The notes under the pieces: model-generated
Databases searched by the model: none
Seen by the model: only the letters and a program-made list of their open reading frames with translations
Told to the model about the DNA's origin: nothing
Assembly: GCF_022179645.1 (NCBI RefSeq)
Contig: NZ_BPRA01000009.1
Coordinates: 176,074-240,073, forward strand
DNA length: 64,000 nt
Direction of reading: 5' to 3'
DNA from: Methylobacterium thuringiense
Lineage (GTDB): Bacteria; Pseudomonadota; Alphaproteobacteria; Rhizobiales; Beijerinckiaceae
In this document: piece after piece, positions 53,477-63,938 of the stretch
Layout of the letters: every line of letters begins with the position of its first letter
Numbering within the stretch: position 1 is the first letter of the stretch
Made by a program: the position numbers and the translations under genes

Positions 53477-53832
53477 CGCGCGGACCGCGTGGCGACGACG
53501 ACGATCTCCACCAGATAGGCCGGGCCGGCGAGCTTCGCCTCGACGGTGGCGCGGGCCGGCGGTTCGTCGCGGTCGACCCAGGCATCCCAGGCGGCGTTCA
53601 TCTCGGGGAAGCCCGCCATGTCGGCGAGGTAGATCGTGGCCGAGAGGATGCGGCTCTTGTCGCTGCCGGCCGCCGCGAGCAGGCGGTCGATCTGCTCCAG
53701 CACCTGCTGGGTCTGCGCAGTGACGCCGGTGCCCACCGTGTCGGCCGCGACCTGCCCCGCGAGATAGACCATGTCGCCGGTGGCGGCGGCCTGGCTCATG
53801 CGCGGGCCTTTTTCGAAACGCTCGATCGTCAT
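53473..53832 (-). CDS. RidA/YjgF/YER057c family protein
   Basis: A 119-aa trimeric enamine/imine deaminase-type protein: GDMVYLAGQVAADTVGTGVTAQTQQVLEQIDRLLAAAGSDKSRILSATIYLADM matches the family core, and RATVEAKLAGPAYLVEIVVVA contains the conserved Arg (substrate carboxylate) and Glu. The start at 53832 was chosen by family length; the frame is open upstream. GTGA overlap with the polyamine-binding-protein gene suggests a shared role in amine catabolism or uptake. Confidence 0.9.
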   Translation of the reverse strand: MTIERFEKGPRMSQAAATGDMVYLAGQVAADTVGTGVTAQTQQVLEQIDRLLAAAGSDKSRILSATIYLADMAGFPEMNAAWDAWVDRDEPPARATVEAKLAGPAYLVEIVVVATRSAR

Positions 53833-54052
53833 CGCAGGTCTGGACCTCGTCGTGGAAGAACGGTGCTCTCTGACCCCTCCGGCCGCCCCGCGTAAAGAGC
53901 CCCGGCGCGCGTGCCGCATCGCGACACAAATTCGCAGCGCGGCGCAACTCCGAGGGCAGCCGCCGCGTTCTCGCACCATTGTACGGCCAAGTCGCACCAA
54001 GCATGTCGCTTCGAGCGGAGCCGCATACCCCTAAGTCTAGGACACAGCAGCC

Positions 54053-54319
54053 ATGGGCATTCTCTGGACCATCATCATCGGCTTTCTCGCCGGTGTCATC
54101 GCCAAGTTCATCATGCCGGGCGACAAGGAGCCCTCGGGCTTCATCCTGACCACCATCCTCGGCATCGTCGGCGCCTTCGTCGCGACCTTCCTCGGCCAGG
54201 CGCTCGGCTGGTATGGGCCGAATCAGGGCGCGGGCTTCATCGGCGCGATCGTCGGCGCGATCGTCGTCCTCGCCATCTACGGCTTCATCGCCGGCCGGAC
54301 CCGCTCGACGTCGCTCTGA
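54053..54319 (+). CDS. GlsB/YeaQ/YmgE family membrane protein
   Basis: An 88-aa protein with three membrane helices (about 3-21, 30-48, 60-82), G-rich turns and the MPGDKEPSGFILTTILGIVGAFVATFLG segment typical of this transglycosylase-associated-protein family. These proteins are induced under envelope or general stress; mechanism is unknown. A very strong terminator follows. Confidence 0.93.
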   Translation: MGILWTIIIGFLAGVIAKFIMPGDKEPSGFILTTILGIVGAFVATFLGQALGWYGPNQGAGFIGAIVGAIVVLAIYGFIAGRTRSTSL

Positions 54320-54340
54320 CGCAAGCCGGCACGGAACAGG

Positions 54341-54377
54341 AAAGGGCGCCGGATCGGATCCGGCGCCCTTTCTTTTT
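54341..54377 (+). terminator. Intrinsic terminator after the GlsB-like gene
   Basis: AAAGGGCGCCGGAT pairs with ATCCGGCGCCCTTT around a 3-base loop, followed by C and five T. Stem of 14 perfect pairs, 22 bases after the stop. Confidence 0.95.
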
Positions 54378-54477
54378 GCCTTGTCCCAACACCGATGCCC
54401 TTCCCCGGATCGCATTCCGCTGCCGCTTCATGCGCCCAGGAGAGGTGGTTCGGGCTTCGAGAACGAACTCTCTCGCC

Positions 54478-54708
54478 TCAGATCGCCGAGCGGCCGCCCT
54501 GTACCGCCTTCACCGGGCAATGACCCGTCGCCCCGCGCACCGCCAGCCCCACGCCGACGACGAGCGCGGCGAGGCTGAGCCACTGGTTCGGGCGGGGCTG
54601 GGCGGCGGCGGCCGCGATGCCGAGGCCGAGGGCCACCGACACGGCCCGCTCCGTGAAGCCGATATTCGGCTCGCCGCTGAAAATCTCCTCGATCAACTCG
54701 TTCGCCAT
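54478..54708 (-). CDS. DUF2892-like inner-membrane protein
   Basis: A 76-aa protein: NIGFTERAVSVALGLGIAAAA, a short polar turn, then LSLAALVVGVGLAVRGATGHCPVKAVQG. Two helices and the GHCP end are the mark of DUF2892 (YgaP-like transmembrane part without rhodanese). Start at 54708 by family N-terminus. Function unknown. Confidence 0.85.
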   Translation of the reverse strand: MANELIEEIFSGEPNIGFTERAVSVALGLGIAAAAAQPRPNQWLSLAALVVGVGLAVRGATGHCPVKAVQGGRSAI

Positions 54709-54872
54709 CGGGCGTGCTCTCCGGGTGCGTAGGTGGACGCCGCGCGTGCGGCGGACGACCCCGGCGCGATCATCGCGCCGTGGTCGGATCACGGTAACGC
54801 CGGGCGAACGCGGACCGGCCACGTGCGTTCCCCTCGGGAGAACAGCCCGGCCATGACACCGCAGGAGGAACC

Positions 54873-55694
54873 ATGCCGACGATCACGACGCAGGACGGAA
54901 CCGAACTCTACGTGAAGTCCTGGGGCACGGGCCGCCCGGTGGTGCTGATCCACGGCTGGCCGCTCAACGCCGACATGTGGGACTACCAGTCCCAGGCGCT
55001 GGCCGAGGCGGGGTTTCGCGTCATCGCCTACGACCGGCGCGGCTTCGGCCGGTCGAGCCAGCCAAGCGGCGGCTACGATTACGACACCTTCGCCGACGAC
55101 CTCGCCGCGGTGATCGAGCACGGCGATCTCTCGAACGCCGTCCTCGTCGGCTTCTCCATGGGCGGCGGCGAGGTCGCCCGCTACATCGGCCGCCACGGCA
55201 CCGCCCGCATCGGTGCAGCCGCGCTGGTCGGCGCCGTGCCGCCCTGCCTGCTGAAGGGCCCGGACAACCCCGACGGCGTCGACGGCTCGGTGTTCGACGG
55301 CATGAAGCAGGGCATTTCCGCCGACCGCGCGCAGTTCTTCGTCGATTTCGGAAAGACCTTTCTGGGCGTCGGCCGTCCGGGGATGAATGTCTCGGAGGGT
55401 CTGCAGCAATGGACGCTGCAGATGGCGCTGCAGGCGGGCCTGCGCGGCACGCTCCGTTGCGTCGACGCCTTCGGCACCACCGATTTCCGGCAGGACCTCA
55501 AGGCCTTCGACAAGCCGACCCTGGTGATCCACGGCGACGACGACCAGGTCGTGCCCTTCGCCGTCAGCGGCAAGCGCGCGGCGGAGGCGATCCCGGGGGC
55601 GGAGCTCAAGGTCTACGAAGGCGCGCCGCACGGACTCTACGCGACCCACAAGGACCGGCTGAGCCAGGATCTGATCGCCTTCGCGAAGGGGTAG
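54873..55694 (+). CDS. Alpha/beta hydrolase (non-heme chloroperoxidase / arylesterase type)
   Basis: A 273-aa cytoplasmic hydrolase. Oxyanion-loop HGWPLNADMW, nucleophile elbow GFSMGGGEVARY, Asp in VIHGDDDQVVP and His in GAPHGLYATH form the triad. The NADMWDYQ and GRSSQP segments place it with bacterial cofactor-free haloperoxidases/perhydrolases, which in vivo are esterases. AGGAGG upstream supports the start. Stands alone; substrate unknown. Confidence 0.92.
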   Translation: MPTITTQDGTELYVKSWGTGRPVVLIHGWPLNADMWDYQSQALAEAGFRVIAYDRRGFGRSSQPSGGYDYDTFADDLAAVIEHGDLSNAVLVGFSMGGGEVARYIGRHGTARIGAAALVGAVPPCLLKGPDNPDGVDGSVFDGMKQGISADRAQFFVDFGKTFLGVGRPGMNVSEGLQQWTLQMALQAGLRGTLRCVDAFGTTDFRQDLKAFDKPTLVIHGDDDQVVPFAVSGKRAAEAIPGAELKVYEGAPHGLYATHKDRLSQDLIAFAKG

Positions 55695-55713
55695 GCCCGC
55701 GTCCCACCCCACA

Positions 55714-55822
55714 CCCTCATCCCGAAGTGGCCGCGTCAGCGCCCCTCGAGGGAGGGCTCCAGCCAGCGCGCGATCCCTGGAACTCTCCTTCGAGGCTGCT
55801 TCGCAGCACCTCGGGATGAGGG
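55714..55822. repeat. Chromosomal palindrome (ccctcatcccga family)
   Basis: CCCTCATCCCGA (55714-55725) is mirrored perfectly by TCGGGATGAGGG (55811-55822), with further internal complementarity. It lies between convergent genes. A third intergenic repeat type in the window, distinct from the REP-like and gtcattgcgag families. Confidence 0.8.
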
Positions 55823-55850
55823 CTTTGGGTTGGAATCGATGGAATTTGCG

Positions 55851-56501
55851 TCAAGCCTGCGGCGTGGCCGCCCTCTGCTCGGCAATCAGCGCGTCGTCGA
55901 TCTCCCGCGCCCTGACCGCGGCGGGACGGGCGTAGAGCCGGCCGGCATAGGCCTCGAAGGCGGGGCGCTTCGGGATCGTGCCGAACTGCATGCCCCAGCC
56001 GAGATGCGCGCCGATGTAGAGATCGGCCGCGCTGAAGCGGTCGCCGGCGAGATACTCGGTCTGCGATACCGCGCCTTCGAGGGTGTCGAGCACCGCCTCC
56101 AGGCTGCCGTAGCCGACCATGCCGCGCATCTGCGGATCGTCCGGCACCTGGACCTTGAGCACGCTGTTCACGACCGCCGCCTCGACGGGGCCGGCCCCGA
56201 AGAACAGCCAGCGGTAATACGGCCCGCGCGCCCGGTCGCCCGCGGGCGGCGCGAGGCCGGCCCCGGGAAAAGCGTCGGCGAGATAGGCGAGGATCGCGGC
56301 GCATTCCGTCACCACGGCGTCGCCGTGGCGGATCGCGGGCACCTTCCCCATCGGGTTGATGGCGAGATAACCGGGCTGCCGGGTCGTCGTCCCGAAGCCC
56401 ATGATCTCCGTGCGATACGGCTGCCCGACCTCCTCCAGCATCCAGCGCACGATCCGGCCGCGGGACATCGGGTGGGTGTAGAAGACGAGATCGTCGGTCA
56501 T
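55851..56501 (-). CDS. Glutathione S-transferase
   Basis: A 216-aa protein. The N-terminal thioredoxin-like domain has VFYTHPMSRGRIVRWMLEEVG with Ser as likely activating residue. NPMGKVPAI and VVTECAAILAYLADAFP (the Glu-Cys pair binding glutathione) follow, then an all-helical C-terminal domain with FSAADLYIGAHLGWGM. The start at 56501 gives the family N-terminus. Second GST-like gene of the window; substrate unknown. Confidence 0.9.
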   Translation of the reverse strand: MTDDLVFYTHPMSRGRIVRWMLEEVGQPYRTEIMGFGTTTRQPGYLAINPMGKVPAIRHGDAVVTECAAILAYLADAFPGAGLAPPAGDRARGPYYRWLFFGAGPVEAAVVNSVLKVQVPDDPQMRGMVGYGSLEAVLDTLEGAVSQTEYLAGDRFSAADLYIGAHLGWGMQFGTIPKRPAFEAYAGRLYARPAAVRAREIDDALIAEQRAATPQA

Positions 56502-56639
56502 GGCCGGCTCCGTGATCGGCACGCTTGCGAGAGGCGCGGCGCCTCGCGACAGCACCTACGCCGGTGCCGGCAGCCGATACAGCGATTCGGCTCCGGACGC
56601 ACGCGAGGGGCAGGCTCCAGGCCCTGCCCGTCGCCGCCC

Positions 56640-58882
56640 TCAGAACCGTGCGATCAGCTGCACGCGGACCGTCCTCGGCGCGCCGGGGAGGATGTTGTTG
56701 TTGTTGTGTGCCGAGACGACGTAGCGCCGATCGAAGACGTTCTCGATGTTCACCTGGGCCCGCATCGACTCGTTGATCTGGTAGAAGACACCGGCATCGA
56801 ACCGCGAGAAGCTCGGCAGGCGCACCGTGTTGTCCGACGATGCGAAGCTGGGATCCTGATAGATATAGCCGACGCCGACGGCGAATTGGGCGTTGATGTC
56901 GAACTTATTCCAAAGGCTGAAAGTATTGAGCGGAACGCCGCCGACGAGGTTGCCCGCCGCGATCGTGTCGCCGTCGTCGTCGAGATCGGCGAGGATGCGC
57001 GGCTCGGTATAAGCGTAGCCGCCGGAGATCTGCCACCAATCGGTCGCGTAGCCCGCCAGGCCGATCTCGATGCCCTGGGTGCGTGTCTGGCCGAGGCCGG
57101 CGGAGAAACCCGCTTCGGTGGATGACGGGATCGGCTGGTTGTCGCGGTCGAGGTTGAACAGCGCGGCCGTGAACTGGAAGGTCGGCGTGATGTCGTACTT
57201 CACGCCGATTTCCATATTCTCGAACCGCTCGGGCACGGACAGCGCGGTCGTCGGGTCCAGCACGCGGAACTGATCGCCCGCGCTCGGCAGGAAGGAGACC
57301 GAATAGCTGCCGTAGAAGGCCAGCTCCGGCAGCGGCTTCACCACGACGCCGACGCGCGGCGAAACGAGGTTGTCGACGCGGGCGTTGGGTTGGCTGGGCA
57401 GGCCGGTCGCGGGGTCGGGGCGACGGTCGCGCGATTCGAAGTCGAAGCGGTCGAAGCGTCCGCCGACGATGAACTGCAGGTGTTCGCTGATCGCGATCTG
57501 GTCCTGGACGAAGGCGGAGACCACGCCGAGCCGATAGGTGTTGTTTCGACCGGTGGCGAGGTTCCGGAGGACCGCCCCCTCCGTCGTGGTCGGCATGAAG
57601 GGATTGACGGGGAGATTGCGGCTGCCGGTCGCGTTCCAGATGAAGTCGCGCCGGAAATCGACCCCCTCCTGGTAACCGAGTTCCACACCGGCCACCACGG
57701 TATGGGCGATGGGTCCGGTGTCGAACTTGTAGGTGAAGTCGGTCTGGTTGAAGTAGTTCGTACGGTCGGTCTGGCTGCCATAGCCGCGCATCACGAACGA
57801 TGTCTCGTCGGCATTGACGGGACCGTTCGGGTAGGCGTTCTGATGATACTTCGCGTAGTCGGCGATGCGCGACTGACTGCGCATGATCACACCGTTTTCG
57901 AAGACGTGATCCAGCTGCGCGGTGCCGATATGGGCGTCGACGAAGCCGTTCGACATGAAGGGCGCGCCGAAGAGCGTGCTGGTGTTTTCGCGGTAGCGCC
58001 AGGGACGCCCGAACTGCGAGGGGATGCCGCGATCCGCGATGCGGTTGTCCGAGAAATACTCGTAGGACAGGCGCAGGGTCGTCTGCGGCCCGAGCAGGAA
58101 GGTCATCGTCGGATTCACGCCGTAGCGGCGGACGTCGATGAAGTCGCGGTAGGTCTCGGTGTCCTCGAACACCCCGTTGAGGCGGAAGAAGACCGTATCG
58201 GAGACGCGGTCGCCGACATCCAAAGCCACGCGCTTGTTGAAGAACTGGCCGCCCTGCACCAGGACTTCGCGGATCGGCACACCGTCCGCTTCCTTGAGCA
58301 CCCGGTTGACGATGCCGCCTCCGCCGCCGCGGCCGAAGATCATCGCGTTGGGGCCTTTCAGCACCTCGATGCGCTGGGTGTTGTAGAGATCGCGAAAATA
58401 GCGGGCGTCGTCGCGGATGCCGTTGACGAAGAAGTCGGCGGTCGTGCGCTGGCCGCGGATGAGGTCTCGTCGCGGTGACCCTCGCCCTGCGCCACGGAGA
58501 CGCCGGGGACGTAGCGGAGCGCTTCGCCGATGCTCTGGACGTTCTGGTCGCGGATCTGCTGCTGGGTGACGATGGAGATCGCCTGCGGCGTATCGATCAG
58601 CGCCGTATCGGTCTTCGTCGCCGAACGCAGCCGCTTGGCGATGTAGCCGACTTGGGCGCCGGAACTGTCGACGATGACGCCGCCGCCCGTTCCAGCCACG
58701 CTGATCATGTCGAGCGTCACGCCGCCGACCGATGGGGCCTGCGGCCCGGGATGCACCGCCTGCACGGCCGGAAGCGGTTGAGCCAGGGCGGACGTCGCGA
58801 TAGCGCAGGGAATACTTGCCAGACTGGTAGAACCGGCGAGTGCCATCACAAGGCGCAATGGCCCGTTGCTAGTCCTAAGCAT
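56640..58882 (-). pseudogene. TonB-dependent siderophore receptor, frameshifted
   Basis: Two frames together encode one outer-membrane receptor of about 747 aa. The first (58882-58358) has the signal peptide, the SVAGTGGG stretch and the plug start ALIDTPQAISIVTQQQIRDQNVQ...YVPGVSVAQGEGHRDE. The second carries the plug continuation LKGPNAMIFGRGGGGGIVNRV, the beta-barrel, and ends LIARF as expected. The break lies near 58464-58465: inserting one base gives ...GHRDE-T-LIRGQRTTADFFVNG, the normal plug motif. A single-base deletion in the genome or a sequencing error would explain it. The family binds ferric siderophores such as ferrichrome or catecholates. Confidence 0.85.
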
Positions 58883-59071
58883 GAACGCCCCCCTGTTTTA
58901 CCAAGATGAACGCTCGCAAGCTTAGCCATAATCCGGCAGCACTCTCAAAATCTTTATATTATTTATTGGATTACCTAGATCGGGATAAAGCGGCAGCTTT
59001 GCCGATACTTTTCGGAACGTCCGTCGATTCCGGACCGACAGATGAGCCGGCCACATGGCTTGGCCCCAAAG

Positions 59072-59100
59072 AAAAAGCGCGGCCCCGAGGGACCGCGCTT
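59072..59100 (-). terminator. Terminator of pnp
   Basis: On the minus strand AAGCGCGG... pairs with ...CCGCGCTT across a short loop, followed by TTTTTC. It lies 28 bases after the pnp stop. Confidence 0.92.
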
Positions 59101-59127
59101 CATCGGATCACCGTCTGAGCCAGAAGC

Positions 59128-61356
59128 TCAGTCGCGGCGGGGGCCGCGCTCGCGGCGGGGGCCGCGGTCACGATCGCCGCGCGGCTCGCGCTCGCGCTCT
59201 TCCGGCTCGGGCTCGCCGCGGGCGGCGCGCTCGGCCTTGAGCTTCTCGGTGAGGTCCTCGCCGGTCTCCTGGTCGACGACCTTCATCGAGAGGCGGATCT
59301 TGCCGCGGTCGTCGGCGCCCAAAAACTTGACCTTGACCTTCTGGCCTTCGGCCACGACGTCGCCGACCTTGGCGACCCGCTGCGGGGCGAGTTCGGAGAT
59401 GTGGACGAGGCCGTCCTTGGCGCCGAAGAAGTTCACGAAGGCGCCGAACTCCATGATCTTGACGATGGTGCCGTCATAGATCGTGCCGGCCTCGGGCTCG
59501 GCGACGATGGAGCGGATCCAATTGTAGGCCGCCTTGATCGCATTGCCGTCGGACGAGGCGATCTTGACGATGCCGGTGTCCTCGATGTTGATCTTGGCGC
59601 CGGTCTTCTCGACGATCTCGCGGATGATCTTGCCGCCGGTGCCGATCACGTCGCGGATCTTGTCGGTGGGGATCTGCATCGTCTCGATGCGCGGGGCGTA
59701 CTCGCCGAGCTCGGGGCGGGCCGCGGTCAGCGCCTTGGCCATCTCGACCAGGATGTGCGCGCGTCCGTCCTTCGCCTGGGCGAGGGCGACCTTCATGATC
59801 TCCTCGGTGATGCCGGCGATCTTGATGTCCATCTGGAGCGAGGTGATGCCCTCGTCCGTGCCGGCCACCTTGAAGTCCATGTCGCCGAGGTGATCCTCGT
59901 CGCCGAGGATGTCGGACAGCACTGCGAAGCGCTCACCCTCGAGGATGAGGCCCATGGCGATGCCGGCGACCGGACGGCGCAGGGGCACGCCCGCATCCAT
60001 CAGCGACAGCGAGCCGCCGCAGACCGAGGCCATGGAGGACGAGCCGTTCGACTCGGTGATCTCGGAGACCACGCGGATCGTGTAGGGGAACTCGTGCGCC
60101 GGCGGCAGCACGGGCCGGATCGCGCGCCAGGCGAGCTTGCCGTGGCCGATCTCGCGGCGTCCCGGCGAACCCATCCGGCCGGTCTCGCCGACGGAATAGG
60201 GAGGGAAGTTGTAGTGGAGCAGGAAGCGCTCCTTGTAGGTGCCTTCCAGCGCGTCGATGAACTGCTCGTCCTCGCCGGTGCCCAGCGTCGCGACCACGAA
60301 GGCCTGGGTCTCGCCGCGGGTGAACACCGCCGAGCCGTGGGCGCGCGGCAGCACGCCGACGTCGGAGACGATCGGGCGGACCGTCTTGAGGTCGCGGCCG
60401 TCGATGCGCGAGCCGGTGTCGAGCACGTTCCAGCGCACGACCTTGGACTGCGCCTCCTTGAAGGCGGCCTTGACCTTCTCAGGGCTGAACTTCTGCTCGC
60501 CGTCCGACGGGCAGAGGGCAGCGACAACCTTCGCCTTCACGGCGTCGACGGCGGCGTAGCGCTCCTGCTTGACCGTCTTCTTGTAGGCCTCGCGCAGCTC
60601 GGCCTCGCCGATCTCGAGCACGGCCTTCTCGGCCTCGGCGTTCTCCGGCGGGGAGAAATCGCGCGGCTCCTTGGCGGCCTTCTCGGCCAGGCGGATGATC
60701 GCCTCGATCACCGGCTGGAAATGCTTGTGGCCGAACATCACAGCGCCGAGCATCACGTCCTCGGAGAGCTCCTTCGCCTCCGATTCGACCATCAGCACGG
60801 CGTCGGTGGTGCCGGCGACGATGAGGTCGAGGGTCGATTCTTCCTTCGTCTCGTTGACGGCCGGGTTCAGCTTGTAGGCGCCGTTGAGCCAGCCGACGCG
60901 CGCCGCGCCGATCGGACCCATGAACGGGATGCCCGACAGCGTCAGGGCGGCCGACGTCGCCACCATCGCGACGATGTCCGGATCGTTCTCGAGGTCGTGG
61001 CTGAGAACCGTGACGGTGACCTGGGTGTCGTTGCGCCAGCCCTCGATGAAGAGCGGACGGATCGGACGGTCGATCAGACGGGAGACCAGCGTCTCCTTCT
61101 CGGAGGGGCGGCCTTCGCGCTTGAAGTAGCCGCCGGGGATGCGGCCGGCGGCGTAGGCGCGCTCCTGGTAGTTCACGGTGAGCGGCATGAAGTCGATGCC
61201 GACCTTCGGCTCCTTCGCCGCGACGACGGTGGCGAGCACGGTGGTCTCGCCGTAGGTGGCGAGCACGGCGCCGTCGGCCTGGCGGGCGATCTTGCCCGTC
61301 TCGAGGACGAGCTTGCGGTCGCCCCACATCAATTCTTCACGTTGGACGTCGAACAT
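59128..61356 (-). CDS. pnp: Polyribonucleotide nucleotidyltransferase (PNPase)
   Basis: A 742-aa 3'-5' phosphorolytic exoribonuclease of the degradosome. Two RNase PH domains are visible (about 12-230 and 315-550, with [10 protein letters not shown] and the [15 protein letters not shown] region), then a KH domain ([29 protein letters not shown]) and an S1 domain ([22 protein letters not shown]). The C-terminal tail is very rich in Arg, Glu, Pro and Gly and may bind RNA or RNase E. rpsO lies immediately upstream, the conserved order; PNPase in many bacteria represses its own leader there. Confidence 0.97.
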   Translation of the reverse strand: MFDVQREELMWGDRKLVLETGKIARQADGAVLATYGETTVLATVVAAKEPKVGIDFMPLTVNYQERAYAAGRIPGGYFKREGRPSEKETLVSRLIDRPIRPLFIEGWRNDTQVTVTVLSHDLENDPDIVAMVATSAALTLSGIPFMGPIGAARVGWLNGAYKLNPAVNETKEESTLDLIVAGTTDAVLMVESEAKELSEDVMLGAVMFGHKHFQPVIEAIIRLAEKAAKEPRDFSPPENAEAEKAVLEIGEAELREAYKKTVKQERYAAVDAVKAKVVAALCPSDGEQKFSPEKVKAAFKEAQSKVVRWNVLDTGSRIDGRDLKTVRPIVSDVGVLPRAHGSAVFTRGETQAFVVATLGTGEDEQFIDALEGTYKERFLLHYNFPPYSVGETGRMGSPGRREIGHGKLAWRAIRPVLPPAHEFPYTIRVVSEITESNGSSSMASVCGGSLSLMDAGVPLRRPVAGIAMGLILEGERFAVLSDILGDEDHLGDMDFKVAGTDEGITSLQMDIKIAGITEEIMKVALAQAKDGRAHILVEMAKALTAARPELGEYAPRIETMQIPTDKIRDVIGTGGKIIREIVEKTGAKINIEDTGIVKIASSDGNAIKAAYNWIRSIVAEPEAGTIYDGTIVKIMEFGAFVNFFGAKDGLVHISELAPQRVAKVGDVVAEGQKVKVKFLGADDRGKIRLSMKVVDQETGEDLTEKLKAERAARGEPEPEEREREPRGDRDRGPRRERGPRRD

Positions 61357-61526
61357 TCTTTTTTATCCTTGCCTTCATGCGGCGGGCGAACCCGGCGCCG
61401 CCAGGGGCAAGACGGCGAGAGGCTCCGCCTGAAGAAGCCTCTCGCGATCCTGCCCTGAGCGTCGCGCCTCGAAGTCGCCCGGTGGTGGTCCGGCCGGACC
61501 CATGTCCGGACAGCCCTTTTCGAAAC

Positions 61527-61550
61527 GCGGCCCCGAATGAGGGGCCGCGC
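61527..61550 (-). terminator. Hairpin between rpsO and pnp
   Basis: CGCGGCCCC-gaatga-GGGGCCGCG is a perfect 9-bp stem just after rpsO. On the minus strand it is followed by TTTC only, so it may be a partial terminator or an RNase III/processing site. Confidence 0.55.
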
Positions 61551-61564
61551 AAACTGTCAAAAAA

Positions 61565-61834
61565 TCAACGGCGGATGCCGAGGCGCTCGATCAGCGAGCG
61601 GTAGCGCGGCTCGTCCTTGCGCTTGACGTAGTCGAGCAGCGAGCGGCGCTGCGAGACCATCTTCAGGAGGCCGCGGCGGGAGTGGTTGTCCTTGCCGTGG
61701 GTCTTGAAGTGGCCGGTCAGGTTGGTGATCCGCTCGGTGAGGATGGCGACCTGGACCTCCGGCGAACCGGTATCCTTGCCACCCGTGGCGTATTCCTTGA
61801 TGAGCGCGGTCTTGCGCTCTGCCGAGATCGACAT
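61565..61834 (-). CDS. rpsO: 30S ribosomal protein S15
   Basis: An 89-aa ribosomal protein that binds 16S rRNA in the central domain. The sequence [36 protein letters not shown] and the [29 protein letters not shown] core are canonical. Full length. First gene of the rpsO-pnp unit. Confidence 0.98.
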   Translation of the reverse strand: MSISAERKTALIKEYATGGKDTGSPEVQVAILTERITNLTGHFKTHGKDNHSRRGLLKMVSQRRSLLDYVKRKDEPRYRSLIERLGIRR

Positions 61835-62123
61835 CGCAGGCCTTTCGGTGTGGGGTGTGTCGGACGAGCGACCTCCCCTCGGGAGGCGCTGCAGCCTGCG
61901 GCTCGGCCGCTGCCGGGATGTCGTCCAGCAGGGTCGCGCGCAAGCGGTTCAAGCCCCGCCCGTCACCGGGTCGAGGCGGCGCGGACCATACACGAAAGCC
62001 CGCACAACGCCAGTGCCGCCGCACGGACCGGCCCACACCGCCAAACATCCGATTGACGCAACCCCAAGAGCCCCCTAAACGATGCCGCACGTTCGAGCCC
62101 CAGGCCATCGGCCCGGCCCGCAC

Positions 62124-62208
62124 GCCCAGGTGGCGGAATTGGTAGACGCGCTGGTTTCAGGTACCAGTCTTGCAAGAGGTGAAGGTTCGAGTCCTTTCCT
62201 GGGCACCA
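62124..62208 (+). tRNA. tRNA-Leu (anticodon CAG)
   Basis: Acceptor stem GCCCAGG (62124-62130) pairs with CCTGGGC (62198-62204); discriminator A and CCA are encoded. D-arm GCGGAATTGGTAGACGC, anticodon arm CTGGT-TTCAGGT-ACCAG with CAG at 34-36, a long variable arm, and T-arm with GGTTCGAGTCC. It lies 78 bases upstream of an integrase and is the likely attachment site of that element. Confidence 0.97.
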
Positions 62209-62294
62209 CTCAACCGCTAAGCGGTTGTTTCGCCGGTAAGTTCAGTCAAATCATGTGGTTAGGTTCGCCCGAGTGATGCACACGGGTGATACAC

Positions 62295-63938
62295 ATGGTC
62301 CTCGCGATGTCCCGCCCATCCCGTCATCCCAAGACCGGCATTTTCTGGCTGCGCAAGCGCGTGCCGAGCGATCTTGTCGCCCGCGTGGGACGTGCTATCG
62401 AGTACTTCAGCCTTCAGACGCGGGAGCCATTGGAGGCCAAGCAGCGCCATTCCGAAGCCATCGCTCGGCTCGAAGCACGATGGGCAGAGCTTCGGCGTAG
62501 CGAGCTCGACGATGTGCCGGGTGCAGCCGCCGACGCCAGCACAGTTCTCCGCAGCCTGAGCGAACGCGAAGCGAGCGAGCGTGCAGGGTGGATGTACGCA
62601 CACTGGCTTGGCCTGCACCGGGAGAACCCCACCCAGCAGCGTTTCTGGCCGACCAATCTCTACCGGCATCTATGGCGCTCGCCGGGTGGCCTCATCGAGC
62701 GCCGCGAGGACGGTCGCGTCGCTGTTCGAGCAGTCCTTGATTTTGCGCAGGCCGAGAAAGTCAGCGAGCTTGAGGCGTGGTGCCGGGATCAGGCCGAGAC
62801 GGCGTTGGCCCTGCACGACATTGAGGCGGACGAGGCGAGCACCCTGCGAGTGGCCAAAGCCGTCGCTGCCCAAGTCCAGCGCGCAAGTCTTACGCTTGCG
62901 GCCCTCGCGCGCGGCGAGCCCGAAGCCAGCTTGGCGACCGTCCGCGCCGCAACACCATCGGCGAAGCCGGCTAACGCTATTGGGCTAATTGAACTTGTCG
63001 AGGCGTGGTGGCGGGAGGCCGAACAAACCGGCAAATCGGATTCGACCCGAGAATCTTACATGAACACGTTCCGGCAATTCTCCGCTTTCCTGGGCCATGA
63101 CGAGGCCAGCCGGGTCACGGTCGACGACGTCCGTCGGTTCAAGGATCACCGCCTAGCGAGCCGAAAGAGCAACGGGCAGCTACTCTCGCCCACGACGGTC
63201 AAAAACAGCGATCTCGCTGGGCTAAAGGCGGTGTTCGGCTGGGGCGTCGCCAACGGCCGTCTTGTCGAGAACCCAGCCGTGAGCGTGACGGTGGCGAAGG
63301 TTTCCAAGGCGAAGCTGCGGGAGCGCGAGTTCACAACCGACGAAGCGCGTACGCTTTTGCGGGCGGCGGCAGAATTAAAGCCGGGCAGGGCACTTCCGCA
63401 GACCTTTGCCGCTAAACACTGGGTCCCCTGGGTTCTAGCTTTTACCGGCGCGCGCGTCGGCGAGATCGCGCAAATGCGCCGTCAGGATCTTCGGCGGGAA
63501 GCGGTCGCAGGCCATTCCGACCCTGTGTGGATCCTCAAGATCACGCCCGAGGCTGGGACGGTGAAAACGAAGCAGGCCCGGGAGGTGCCACTGCACCCGC
63601 AGCTCGTCGAGCTCGGCTTCCCCGCCTTTGTCGAGAGCTCACGCGCGGAGCGACTCTTTCTGGTGCCGGATGCAGAGGGCAAGATCGCAGGACCGCTGCA
63701 GGCAGTGAAAAACCGCCTGGGCGAGTTCGCACGCCATTATGTTGATGACCCTGGGGTGAGCCCGAACCACAGCTGGCGGCACCGCTTCTGCACTGTCGCG
63801 ACCGAGGCGGGCATCGAGGGCAATGTAATCGATGCGATCTGCGGATGGTCGGCCAAAAGCGTAGGTAGCCGCTACGGCAGCGTTTCGCTGAAGGCGCGCA
63901 GTGATGCGATCCTGCGCCTGCCGTGGATCACTTTATGA
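62295..63938 (+). CDS. Tyrosine recombinase with DUF6538 N-terminus (second integrase)
   Basis: A 547-aa integrase. The N-terminus MVLAMSRPSRHPKTGIFWLRKRVPSDL matches the DUF6538 type. A core-binding domain spans about 230-330. The catalytic domain has R387 (TGARVGE), H492 and R495 (HSWRH) and Y527 (SRYGS). It is longer than the lpdA-element integrase and not closely related. Position directly after tRNA-Leu implies an element integrated at that tRNA; the element continues beyond the window. Starts at 62286 (GTG) or 62307 (ATG) are also possible. Confidence 0.93.
   Translation: MVLAMSRPSRHPKTGIFWLRKRVPSDLVARVGRAIEYFSLQTREPLEAKQRHSEAIARLEARWAELRRSELDDVPGAAADASTVLRSLSEREASERAGWMYAHWLGLHRENPTQQRFWPTNLYRHLWRSPGGLIERREDGRVAVRAVLDFAQAEKVSELEAWCRDQAETALALHDIEADEASTLRVAKAVAAQVQRASLTLAALARGEPEASLATVRAATPSAKPANAIGLIELVEAWWREAEQTGKSDSTRESYMNTFRQFSAFLGHDEASRVTVDDVRRFKDHRLASRKSNGQLLSPTTVKNSDLAGLKAVFGWGVANGRLVENPAVSVTVAKVSKAKLREREFTTDEARTLLRAAAELKPGRALPQTFAAKHWVPWVLAFTGARVGEIAQMRRQDLRREAVAGHSDPVWILKITPEAGTVKTKQAREVPLHPQLVELGFPAFVESSRAERLFLVPDAEGKIAGPLQAVKNRLGEFARHYVDDPGVSPNHSWRHRFCTVATEAGIEGNVIDAICGWSAKSVGSRYGSVSLKARSDAILRLPWITL

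Noticed and set aside
52370-54415. A 681-codon minus-strand frame spanning the polyamine-binding protein and RidA regions
   Set aside because: The binding protein proper begins at 53476 with a signal peptide; the rest is read-through of GC-rich sequence in the wrong frame.
58906-59118. A 70-codon plus-strand frame between the receptor and pnp
   Set aside because: It runs through the pnp terminator and has no ribosome site or family resemblance.
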